A DNA stretch of 64,000 nucleotides, taken from NCBI RefSeq assembly GCF_026226775.1, contig NZ_JAKKOD010000001.1, positions 682,001-746,000 on the forward strand, given 5' to 3'. The position numbers and the translations under genes were made by a program. Positions 42,827 to 50,514 of the stretch are shown here, piece after piece. Within the stretch, counting starts at the first letter, position 1. Every line of letters begins with the position of its first letter. Below the pieces are notes generated by a model that had not been told where the DNA came from, ran no database searches, and saw nothing but the letters and a program-made list of their open reading frames with translations. The DNA comes from Avibacterium sp. 21-586. Its GTDB lineage: Bacteria; Pseudomonadota; Gammaproteobacteria; Enterobacterales; Pasteurellaceae.

Positions 42827-43996
42827 TTAGGCTTCGCCTCTTTGTTTATACTCAGAACTAAAACTTTTTGGTACCAAGAATAAGGCAGGAACCACAAAAA
42901 GTGCCATTAGTACAAAGCTCATTTGTGCTGAATAAGGATAAACAATCCCTGAAATAAAGGTAAATAATGCCATCATAATGCAACTGGAACTAGCAAAATA
43001 TATACTCTGTAATTTTGGAATCATTTCACTTGGCTGGGAAGTAATATAACGAATAATAGCTAAATGTCCCATTGCGTAAGTAAACGCATGCAGGATCTGA
43101 GCAAGCATTAAGAAGCTAAGATCCGTTGTGTAAGCAATTGTTAGCCAACGAATAATGGCGGCTGTTGCAGAAAAAAGCGTTAAATAATGAATTTTCCAAT
43201 TTTTCAACAGGCTCTTAGAAAAATAGAAAAAGATAATTTCTGCAATGACACCTAAACTCCACAACAAGCTAATTGATGAGGTGGTAATATTATTTTCTGA
43301 CCAATAAATCGTACCATAAGCATAACAAGCTGCATGCGATCCTTGAATTAAGGCTGTCGAAACAACCATTCTTAGGGTGATTGGATTTTTTAATAGATCA
43401 GAATAACGTATGGAAGATATGCTTTTTTCCCGTTGCTCTTCTTGAAATCGCTGAGTGGGATTAAGGCTAATTCCCAATCCCCAAAATATCAAATAACCAA
43501 TAATAATACCGATAATGGCACTCTCTCCAAGCCAGCCAAGTAAATAACCTGCTGTCATTGACCCCACAACAAACGCAAAGGATCCAAATAATCGGCTTTT
43601 TCCATAATCTATCCCTAACTGACGATGCCAGCTTGCCGCAATGGTATCGCACACTGGCATAATTGCCCCATTTAGCATATGAAATATCGCCAAAATAGGC
43701 AGCAATAACCACAGAGATTGTACCGCCCAACTTACACCAAGTAAGACAATAACACTTAACCAAGTAAGTAAACGGGTTAATGGAATGAGTTGGTCAAGAT
43801 GGCGTAAATTTTTGGTAAAAGCAATCGCCCCCGCAAAACGACACAAGTATCCCAATGAAATCAAACTACCAATTAATTCCATATCATAGCCATATTGCTG
43901 CAACCAAATCGGTAGAAACGGGACGATCACGCCATAAGCACAATAAAAACCAAAGAAATTAAAAGATGACCACTGGAAAGGAGTAAGTTTTTGCAT
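42827..43996 (-). CDS. MFS transporter of the HcaT (3-phenylpropionate) type
   Basis: 389 residues with twelve membrane segments. The start FQWSSFNFFGFYCAYGVIVPFLPIWL and the block GAIMPVCDTIAASW...GIDYGKSRLFGSFAFVVGSMTAGYLLG follow the HcaT/LacY-like MFS_1 branch. The true substrate is unknown, as no degradation genes are nearby. It converges on hda with only 25 bases between, containing an uptake signal. Confidence 0.82.
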   Translation of the reverse strand: MQKLTPFQWSSFNFFGFYCAYGVIVPFLPIWLQQYGYDMELIGSLISLGYLCRFAGAIAFTKNLRHLDQLIPLTRLLTWLSVIVLLGVSWAVQSLWLLLPILAIFHMLNGAIMPVCDTIAASWHRQLGIDYGKSRLFGSFAFVVGSMTAGYLLGWLGESAIIGIIIGYLIFWGLGISLNPTQRFQEEQREKSISSIRYSDLLKNPITLRMVVSTALIQGSHAACYAYGTIYWSENNITTSSISLLWSLGVIAEIIFFYFSKSLLKNWKIHYLTLFSATAAIIRWLTIAYTTDLSFLMLAQILHAFTYAMGHLAIIRYITSQPSEMIPKLQSIYFASSSCIMMALFTFISGIVYPYSAQMSFVLMALFVVPALFLVPKSFSSEYKQRGEA

Positions 43997-44064
43997 AATT
44001 TATTACAATAAATTTAAATTTCGCTATTATACTTTTGCATAGTGAATATCCAAAGGAAATTATA

Positions 44065-44361
44065 ATGAGAAAAGTGATAAAAGTTACTGTAGTAATTGAT
44101 GTATAACCTTTTGGTAAACACGAATTACGGTGCACAGCTAAAGTAGAGATGAAACTTTATGTTCACTATTCAACCAAAAAAGCACAATATTATTCATCGA
44201 TACTTGCAAAAAACAAAGCATTGTCTAGTATTACAGAAAAACTCAATAGCATTGATTATAAAAACACTTCAGTTTTATTACTCGGTCAGTATCATGCTCG
44301 TCTAACTGTCGCTTATCAACGGTTACAAAACGCAATGTTTGTATCGTCTATTGATACATAA
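44065..44361 (+). pseudogene. Small degraded ORF with in-frame stop, unknown
   Basis: AAAGGA precedes an ATG at 44065 that reads MRKVIKVTVVIDV and then TAA; the same frame stays open afterwards through PFGKHELRCTAKVEMKLYVHYSTKK to a stop at 44361 (98 codons in all). The continuous frame across the stop suggests a gene killed by one nonsense change, or a short peptide followed by a second start at 44149. I recognise no family. Composition is AT-rich. Confidence 0.4.
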
Positions 44362-44537
44362 ATATGTCAGAAATTGACGCAGAATAATTCTACGATTAAC
44401 GGTTTATATAATTAAAATAGTTAATCAGACGCTGACTTTGCTATATGACGAATTTTCACGCAGTGAGAATATTCCAGCCACAAAGGGAAATTACCCCTAA
44501 TGGCAATTGAATAACAATAATTTTATAGGGAGAAAGT

Positions 44538-46034
44538 ATGCAGAATTATCAAATCTACACAGCTTTTGGACTTTATCTTGTTATTATTTTAGGTATTGGA
44601 ATATACGCCTATATTTCCACCAAAAATTTTAACGATTACATTTTAGGCGGCCGCAAAATGGGTAGCTTTGTTACCGCAATGTCCGCCGGTGCCTCAGATA
44701 TGTCAGGTTGGTTGTTACTTGGGTTACCAGGGGCAATTTTTCTCACTGGCTTGTCGGAAGCATGGATTGCCATCGGCTTAACTGTAGGGGCATATCTAAA
44801 CTACCGTATTGTAGCAGGGCGTCTACGGGTTTTCACCGAACATTATGGCAATGCACTCACGTTGCCTGAATATTTTGCTATGCGATTTCCCAAACGGGCA
44901 AAATCGCTAAAAATTCTTTCTTCTTCAGTAATCTTGTTTTTCTTCACCATCTACTGTGCCTCAGGTGTCGTTGCGGGGGCGAAATTATTCCAAAGTTTAT
45001 TAGGTATTGATTACAGCACAGCCTTAATTTTTGGTGCACTGGCAACTATTACTTATACCTTTATTGGCGGTTATTTGGCGATCTCGTGGAGCGATACCAT
45101 TCAAGCCTCACTAATGATTTTCGTTTTATTGCTTGCCCCAGTGATGGTGTTACTCAACATTAGCTGGGAAGACATCACCCTTGCCCTAGAAGCAAAATCA
45201 CAACAAACAGGAATCCCTTATTCCAACTGGCTTTATAATGTATCAGGCATTGGCGTAATTTCTGCCCTTTCTTGGGGATTAGGCTACTTCGGCCAACCGC
45301 ATATCTTAGCCCGTTTTATGGCTGCCAGTTCTGTGCAAGCCCTAGATAAAGCACGGGTAATAGGGATAATTTGGATGCTCCTATGCTTAAGTGGTGCTTG
45401 TGCAGTGGGTTATTTTGGCTTGGCTTATTTTGAAGTAAAAGGTATTACTTTATCATCTGCAGAATCCATTTTTATCGAAATATCTAAAGCTATTTTTAAT
45501 CCTTGGATTGTAGGGATTGTATTATCCGCTATTTTAGCAGCAATTATGAGTACACTATCTGCACAATTTTTAATGTGTTCTGCGGCGATTACTGAAGATT
45601 TCTACCACAGTTTTTTACGTAAAAATGCCTCAAGTAAAGAGTTAGTCTGGGTTGGCCGTGCAATGGTACTGCTTATTGCAACGCTGGCTATTATCATCGC
45701 TCAAGATCCAAATTCCAAAGTTATGGGACTAGTATCCTATGCTTGGGCCGGCTTTGGCGCAGCATTTGGCCCTCTGGTGATTATTTCCTTATTTAACCGC
45801 AACATCACTTCCAACGCTGCATTATGGGGAATGTTAGCTGGTGCAATTACGGTGGTAATCTGGAAACCACTAATGAATACGCTAAACTGGAAAGATATTG
45901 CAAATTTATACGAAATTATCCCTGGTTTCTTAGCTTGTTCTTTTGTTACACTTACTTCATCAATTTTTTCTCCCGCAGATAAACAAATTGCAGAAAAATT
46001 TGATCACGCAGTGGAAAGCTTTACTAAACAGTAA
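44538..46034 (+). CDS. putP: Sodium/proline symporter
   Basis: 498 residues, thirteen membrane segments, SSS family. The start YILGGRKMGSFVTAMSAGASDMSGWLLLGLPG carries the conserved Asp and Ser residues for Na+ and proline; RLRVFTEHYGNALTLPEYFAMRF and the GFGAAFGPLVIISLF block are typical of PutP. A GGGAGAAAG ribosome site lies before the ATG. No putA is adjacent. The upstream 176 bases contain no gene. Confidence 0.96.
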   Translation: MQNYQIYTAFGLYLVIILGIGIYAYISTKNFNDYILGGRKMGSFVTAMSAGASDMSGWLLLGLPGAIFLTGLSEAWIAIGLTVGAYLNYRIVAGRLRVFTEHYGNALTLPEYFAMRFPKRAKSLKILSSSVILFFFTIYCASGVVAGAKLFQSLLGIDYSTALIFGALATITYTFIGGYLAISWSDTIQASLMIFVLLLAPVMVLLNISWEDITLALEAKSQQTGIPYSNWLYNVSGIGVISALSWGLGYFGQPHILARFMAASSVQALDKARVIGIIWMLLCLSGACAVGYFGLAYFEVKGITLSSAESIFIEISKAIFNPWIVGIVLSAILAAIMSTLSAQFLMCSAAITEDFYHSFLRKNASSKELVWVGRAMVLLIATLAIIIAQDPNSKVMGLVSYAWAGFGAAFGPLVIISLFNRNITSNAALWGMLAGAITVVIWKPLMNTLNWKDIANLYEIIPGFLACSFVTLTSSIFSPADKQIAEKFDHAVESFTKQ

Positions 46035-46049
46035 CTTCTTATAAACGAT

Positions 46050-46076
46050 AAAGGCTAATCATTTGATTAGCCTTTA
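46050..46076. terminator. Bidirectional terminator between putP and comE1-like gene
   Basis: AAAGGCTAATC, ATTT and GATTAGCCTTT form an 11-bp stem; both flanking genes converge on it. Confidence 0.85.
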
Positions 46077-46092
46077 GATTACTAAAATAAAC

Positions 46093-46692
46093 TTAGAATG
46101 TTAAATAGGGAGCAATTTTTTCAATAGTACCCGCACCAATTCCTGAAATATTCGATAATGCTTCTACTGATTGAATTTTGCCAACTTTCTCACGGTATTC
46201 AACAATAGCTTTTGCTTTAGCTTCACCAATTCCTGAAAGGTTTTGTAAAGTTTTCACATCTGCTTTATTAATATTGATTTTTTCACCCATATAAGATTTT
46301 GATTTTTCCGCTAAAGAATTTACTTTCTCTTTTGTTTTATCTTGGATAAATTGCTTACTGTTTTTATCTTTCGATGGTTTATCAATTAAAGACTCTTTGA
46401 CAGATTTGGCTTTATTTTTTACCGCACTTTTGCTTTCATTCGATTTATTTTTTGCCTTATCTATTTTTTCACTTACTGATGATTTTACCGACTTAGCCTT
46501 TTCTTTTGCCGTATCTTTTACAAGATGTGCTTTGTCTTTTACTAAATCTTTAGCTTTTTGCATATTCTCTTTTGTCATTGACTGTGTTGCTTTTACAGCT
46601 TCCTTTGGGGAGGACAACGAGTTTTCTGCCAATGCGACACCTGAGGTCACAACTGCAAAACTTAACACTAATACTGATCCTAATGATTTCAT
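46093..46692 (-). CDS. ComE1/ComEA-like DNA-binding protein with a long lysine-rich insert
   Basis: 199 residues. A signal peptide (1-22, cleaved after VALA) leads to a strongly basic, low-complexity helical stretch (about 25-135) with repeated K-D-K-A-K-x-x-V/K-D/S units, then a C-terminal helix-hairpin-helix pair (about 138-199: ININKADVKTLQNLSGIGEAKAKAIVEYREKVG and NISGIGAGTIEKIAPYL). The last part matches ComE1, the periplasmic DNA-uptake protein of Haemophilus, which is only about 110 residues long. The insert resembles LEA/apolipophorin-type helices. Monocistronic. Confidence 0.85.
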   Translation of the reverse strand: MKSLGSVLVLSFAVVTSGVALAENSLSSPKEAVKATQSMTKENMQKAKDLVKDKAHLVKDTAKEKAKSVKSSVSEKIDKAKNKSNESKSAVKNKAKSVKESLIDKPSKDKNSKQFIQDKTKEKVNSLAEKSKSYMGEKININKADVKTLQNLSGIGEAKAKAIVEYREKVGKIQSVEALSNISGIGAGTIEKIAPYLTF

Positions 46693-46853
46693 CTTAACTC
46701 CTTAAGTAGAATGATTTTTATAAAATTGCTTATACTTATAAAATAACATTATAAGAAATCTACAACAAGTTATACTAATTTAATGCTATAGATAACACTG
46801 TTAGTGCATAGATTTTTCAAAAAGTTCCTTCACATAATATAAAATAAAGAATT

Positions 46854-47084
46854 TTATAAAATTGATGCTTCACCAACTATATTCAACTCCTTTTCTGAAT
46901 AAATGATTTCACATAAAGTATTATCCTCCCAATCTGTAAAATAATTTTTAATTTCTTTAAAAAAAGGTGAAGTATTTTTTATCTCAAATACATCTAATCC
47001 CTTTCTCACAGTAATCCCTTTTGAAGTTAAAAATGCTTTATCTTCAACCAAAAAAATATCTGAATATCTATATTTGAGAATCAT
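46854..47084 (-). CDS. Small unknown protein, second gene of an IS-truncated pair
   Basis: 76 residues, no signal peptide or membrane segment, no family recognised. AAGGAA just ahead of its ATG overlaps the stop codon region of the preceding ORF (four bases between), so the two were translated together. AT content is high. The small acidic/aromatic composition is seen in immunity proteins of polymorphic toxins, but no toxin gene is visible and this is only a suggestion. Confidence 0.5.
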   Translation of the reverse strand: MILKYRYSDIFLVEDKAFLTSKGITVRKGLDVFEIKNTSPFFKEIKNYFTDWEDNTLCEIIYSEKELNIVGEASIL

Positions 47085-47088
47085 TTCC

Positions 47089-47481
47089 TTAAAAATTCAA
47101 TTTCTCATCATTGATAATATTTTTATAGTCTAAAAGATAAAGAAAATCTTTGTAGTTTTTAGGAGCATCTATCCAATTGTTTGAAATATTGACCGGAGTT
47201 TCTTTTTCTTCATATTCCGTTTTTCTTTCTGGTTGTATTATATCTTTTATAGTTAAAATATTAACAATACCCTCATCTTTGAAAAGAACTTCTTCCGTAA
47301 TTACCTCTTTATCATCCCTTTGATATAGATTGAATTGTCGGAAAAATAGTTTGCCGTTAGGATATGCTAATGAAGTATCATTTTTTTCATCATAATATTT
47401 TCTATTATAGTTTAAGAATAAGTATCTGAACCATTCCCCATTTATATGGGTTAGAAAACTAATAGAAATATCTGTGAAGTA
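47089..47481 (-). pseudogene. Unknown ORF cut at its 5' end by the IS element
   Basis: 130 codons stay open on the minus strand from the IS boundary (YFTDISISFLTHINGEWFRYL...) to TAA at 47089. There is no start codon before the IS, and a stop lies in that frame within the IS end. The open frame and coupling to the 76-residue gene indicate a once-functional gene that lost its N-terminus. Aromatic-rich, soluble, not recognised. Confidence 0.6.
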
Positions 47482-47494
47482 ATGTAGTGATCCA

Positions 47495-48337
47495 CTAAAT
47501 TAGCAGTCCCTGATAGGTTTTTTTCGCTAAAATTGGCGGTAATCCTTGATTATAGCTATGCGGTCTCACCCTGTTATAGTAAAACACATAACGTTTAATA
47601 TCTTCCTTAGCTTCATCTAAGGAAGAATAACCGCCCTTTAACATCCATTCATATTTAAAACTTCTAAACCAACGTTCCAGCGGCGCATTATCCCAACAAT
47701 TTCCTCGGCGACTCATACTTTGTATCAAACCATGCTGTTTCACACATTGTATAAACAACTCACTCCCATAAATACTGCCTTGGTCTGAGTGAAACAACAT
47801 CCTCCTCGTTCTCTCCGTTGTTAGCATTGCATGATTTAAGGCGCCAACCACTAACATTGAATCATGCTGTTTCTGTAATCGCCAACCTACTACTTGACGG
47901 TGCGCTAAATTCATTACCACTGCCAAATAATGCCACTCCCCCTGTACCTTTAGATAAGTTGTATCACCACATAATACCGTTGTCTCTGAGGTTGGATTAA
48001 ATTGCCGATTTAACACATTATGAAACAATGTGGACGCTTTCTCTAATGTACCTTGACGCCAACGTTTTTGTGGCTGTTTACTGACTAATCCCTGTTGTTT
48101 CATGAGCTTTCGAATTAAGGCTAATCCTACCTCAATCCCCTTACTTTTTAATCTCGCCTTTAAAGTCCGCTTTCCTGCTGAACCCCGACTTTCATCAAAT
48201 AACGCCTTTATCTCTACCGCCAAGCCTAAATGCTTATTGGGCTTAGCTTTTTGCTTTCTCTGAGCATAATAAGCTCGTTCTGAAAGAGAAAATAGCGCAC
48301 AAACACGTTTTATTCCATATGATTTTAATGTCTTCAC
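47495..48337 (-). CDS. IS3-family transposase OrfB (DDE integrase domain)
   Basis: 280 residues with an HTH_21 region (about 20-85) and an rve integrase core. The DDE residues are visible: Asp in LCGDTTYLKV, Asp in FHSDQGSIYGS and Glu in NAPLERWFRSFKYEW. It overlaps orfA by four bases. The slippery heptamer A6G in orfA (minus strand, 48382-48388) would allow a -1 shift into the orfB frame (reading KKGYSDFHVTRAQRYQAVKT), making the OrfAB fusion transposase. It looks intact. Confidence 0.92.
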   Translation of the reverse strand: MKTLKSYGIKRVCALFSLSERAYYAQRKQKAKPNKHLGLAVEIKALFDESRGSAGKRTLKARLKSKGIEVGLALIRKLMKQQGLVSKQPQKRWRQGTLEKASTLFHNVLNRQFNPTSETTVLCGDTTYLKVQGEWHYLAVVMNLAHRQVVGWRLQKQHDSMLVVGALNHAMLTTERTRRMLFHSDQGSIYGSELFIQCVKQHGLIQSMSRRGNCWDNAPLERWFRSFKYEWMLKGGYSSLDEAKEDIKRYVFYYNRVRPHSYNQGLPPILAKKTYQGLLI

Positions 48338-48639
48338 CGCTTGATAGCGTTGCGCTCGAGTGACATGAAAATCACTGTAGCCTTTTTTAGGATTTCTTTA
48401 TCCTCTTCAAGTATTTTAATGCGTCGCTCAAGCTCTCGTATCCGTTGTTGCTCGGGTGAAAGAGGCTTAGTTCCTGGTAATACATAGCCTTGTTTTTCTG
48501 CTTGGACTTGTTTTATCCAACGACGCAGGGCTGTTTCGCCTATGCCTAATTCTAAACAGGCTTGGGCAATAGAGTAACCTTGCTCGGTGACTAATTTTAC
48601 TGCGGCCACTTTGTAATCTGGGCTAAATGTTCTTCTCAT
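48334..48639 (-). CDS. IS3-family transposase OrfA (helix-turn-helix)
   Basis: 101 residues. The HTH_Tnp_1 start RTFSPDYKVAAVKLVTEQGYSIAQACLELGIGETALRRWI is followed by a leucine-zipper-like coil (IRELERRIKILEEDKEILKKA). Near the 3' end lies CCTAAAAAAGG, which contains the frameshift heptamer. GAGGAC precedes the ATG. Confidence 0.92.
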   Translation of the reverse strand: MRRTFSPDYKVAAVKLVTEQGYSIAQACLELGIGETALRRWIKQVQAEKQGYVLPGTKPLSPEQQRIRELERRIKILEEDKEILKKATVIFMSLERNAIKR

Positions 48640-48736
48640 TTTAGTGTCCTCTTTTTGTGATAGTTTACCACCTATCTAGGACTGTAAAATTAGTGTACCA
48701 CTACAAGATATAAAAAGAGATTTATAAGAAAAATTG

Positions 48737-48791
48737 TGAGCGTTTTCTTTTTATTGGGGTTACCCCCCTATTATAAATAAGAAAACGCTCA
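48737..48791. repeat. Perfect 13-bp inverted repeat with nested GGGGTTACCCC
   Basis: TGAGCGTTTTCTT (48737-48749) pairs with AAGAAAACGCTCA (48779-48791) with no mismatch. The loop itself holds GGGG-TTA-CCCC. It lies 31 bases right of the IS and 28 bases past the end of the Pmp3-like gene. It could terminate that gene, though the T run is inside the arm; it could also be a leftover of a small mobile element. Confidence 0.55.
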
Positions 48792-48819
48792 TTCTATGAG
48801 CTATAGAATAGTTCTGAAC

Positions 48820-48993
48820 CTATAATAACTTAGATTCATTATATTTTGTTAGTGCATAAACTGCCCATACTGCAGCTGGCAACCAACCGAATAGCGTTAT
48901 CTGTAAGATCAAACAAATAATACCAGAAAAAGGTCTACCAATGGTAAAGAAAGTAAGCCATGGCAATAATAATGCAATAATGATTCTAATCAT
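48820..48993 (-). CDS. YqaE/Pmp3 family small membrane protein
   Basis: 57 residues from the ATG at 48993, chosen because GGAG lies eight bases upstream; an ATG four codons earlier contains that site within its own coding sequence. Two membrane segments (IRIIIALLLPWLTFF and FSGIICLILQITLFGWLPAAVWAVYAL) are joined by a short IGRPF turn, the Pmp3 pattern. Family members respond to salt or cold stress; the role is unknown here. Confidence 0.8.
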   Translation of the reverse strand: MIRIIIALLLPWLTFFTIGRPFSGIICLILQITLFGWLPAAVWAVYALTKYNESKLL

Positions 48994-49005
48994 AAATTTC
49001 TCCAT

Positions 49006-49512
49006 CTATATGCAATAAAACTTGTATATTATACTAAATTCATCAATTTTTTTCAATCTAAATTTAGTTCTCAATAAAACACTGCTATGGCTACCCTTCA
49101 TTATCTAGTATATAGAAAAAATAAAATGAATACTCAATTTTTATGATTGTATAACGAAGAATTAGTATAATATTTATTTAGATAATTTGTCACTTGACTA
49201 TTCTACCTAACTAAATTAGATACTAAATCCCATTATTAATAATGGGATTTTTCATTCAATCTAAATTGATAATTATTAAATAGTACAAATTATTTAGTAA
49301 TAAAAAAATACAACACTAAAAATAGAACATAACAGGATTTTAAGTATTTAATCAAATCGACATAGCTCTTCTCAAAGAAGAGCTAAAATTCATTATATGT
49401 GCGATAAACTAATATAGGAAGCTTTATAACTATATACAAACCTATACGAATATAGTCATCAAAAAGATCTGGATTCATCAAGATATATCTATCGAACAGA
49501 TCTTTTTTATAT
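49006..49512. other. AT-rich intergenic region with three hairpins
   Basis: No gene is supported. Three inverted repeats are clear: AAATCCCATT...AATGGGATTT (49225-49250, followed by TTC; terminator-like on the plus strand with no plus-strand gene upstream), TAGCTCTTCT-CAA-AGAAGAGCTA (49363-49385, no T run), and AAAAAGATCTG...CAGATCTTTTTT (49461-49507, likely terminator of the porin gene on the minus strand and symmetrical on the plus strand). Confidence 0.6.
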
Positions 49513-50502
49513 TTAAAAAAACACTCTCAATCCTGCACCAATTTTACGATCATTCTCCTTATCGTTACGCAAATATCTTGCACCCTCTAACCAAGTGACC
49601 ACATTTTTATGCAGTTTATGTTCTATCCCTAAACTATAAATATTGCTCGTGCTATCTGTCTTATTCGGTGTTTTTACTGTGCCTCTCAGATATTGAGCAT
49701 ACAAGGCGGTAGGTTTTGCAAGACGGTATTTGGTGGCAATCATAACGTAAGTTTTCTTTGTCTTATCACCCAATTGCGGTGTTTGGTAAGTTTCACCATA
49801 ATTAGCCGCCGCAGAAAAATCGTTATAGCCTAGAGTGAAAGCCACTCGCCAAGATTGCTGTGTTTGCTCAATGATCTGCTCATCTCGTTTGAGATTGTTT
49901 TTATCAAAGGAGTATGCAACCCGCCCGCCTAAATTTAGCTCATCGGTTACTTTTTTACTATATCCTAAATAGAAATCATAGCCATATTTCTTACCCGTGT
50001 TGTTCTCTTTTAAATCACGGAAAATATAGTCTGTCCCCAAAACCCAACCATTCAAATTAGCGGAACGTAGTTTAATAACCTTTTTCCCTCCTCCTGTTAC
50101 GTTATTATTTTCACCAGTCAACCAAGTATAGTCACCTGCCTTAGCAGAAAAACCATTGGTTCGCTGTGTACCCAATGTTAATGTTCCCACGCCCTCTTTT
50201 TCAATGCCAGCATACAAATATTCCGTAAAAAGCTCTATGTCTCCACTCTCTTTTAGCTGTTTTGTTTTTAGACGGAAATAGGCTAAGGCAGAATAGCCAT
50301 TTCCTAATTGATGTTTAATTGAAAAATCAACATTAGAGGCGTGATTTTCTAATGTGGTACGCTGTGCTTTTGCATTTACTAAGCGAACACCAACCCAACC
50401 ACCAATCGAGAGTTTACTGCCCTCCTGCTCATAAATTGTGGTCGCCTGCACTGCACTTGCACAAAGTGCGGTTAATGTTAGTGCAATAAGATGTTTTTTC
50501 AT
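49513..50502 (-). CDS. Outer-membrane porin
   Basis: 329 residues. The signal peptide is cleaved after ASAVQA (1-20), and the mature part is a run of amphipathic beta-strands ending in RVFF, as in trimeric Gram-negative porins. EYLYAGIEKEGVGTLTLGTQRTNGF is the typical strand-turn block before the constriction loop. The substrate is unknown. It begins 12 bases after the glycosidase stop, so it is cotranscribed with a phase-variable gene and may be affected by polarity. Confidence 0.85.
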   Translation of the reverse strand: MKKHLIALTLTALCASAVQATTIYEQEGSKLSIGGWVGVRLVNAKAQRTTLENHASNVDFSIKHQLGNGYSALAYFRLKTKQLKESGDIELFTEYLYAGIEKEGVGTLTLGTQRTNGFSAKAGDYTWLTGENNNVTGGGKKVIKLRSANLNGWVLGTDYIFRDLKENNTGKKYGYDFYLGYSKKVTDELNLGGRVAYSFDKNNLKRDEQIIEQTQQSWRVAFTLGYNDFSAAANYGETYQTPQLGDKTKKTYVMIATKYRLAKPTALYAQYLRGTVKTPNKTDSTSNIYSLGIEHKLHKNVVTWLEGARYLRNDKENDRKIGAGLRVFF

Positions 50503-50514
50503 AAGTGTCTCCTA

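Larger units (their letters stand above)
47483..48705 (-). mobile_element. IS3-family insertion sequence, about 1223 bp
   Basis: Terminal inverted repeats of about 35 bases begin TGTAGTG at both ends (left end at 47483 reading right, right end at 48705 reading left) and stay similar to the TAGATAGG/TGATAGG positions. It encodes overlapping orfA and orfB. The flanking trinucleotides (TAA on the left, AGA on the right) are not a target duplication, and the ORF cut on the left does not resume on the right, which points to a deletion next to the element after insertion. Confidence 0.9.

Noticed and set aside
49225..49250. Second small RNA ending at this plus-strand hairpin
   Set aside because: The T run is short, no convincing promoter or conserved structure precedes it, and the region is uniformly AT-rich.
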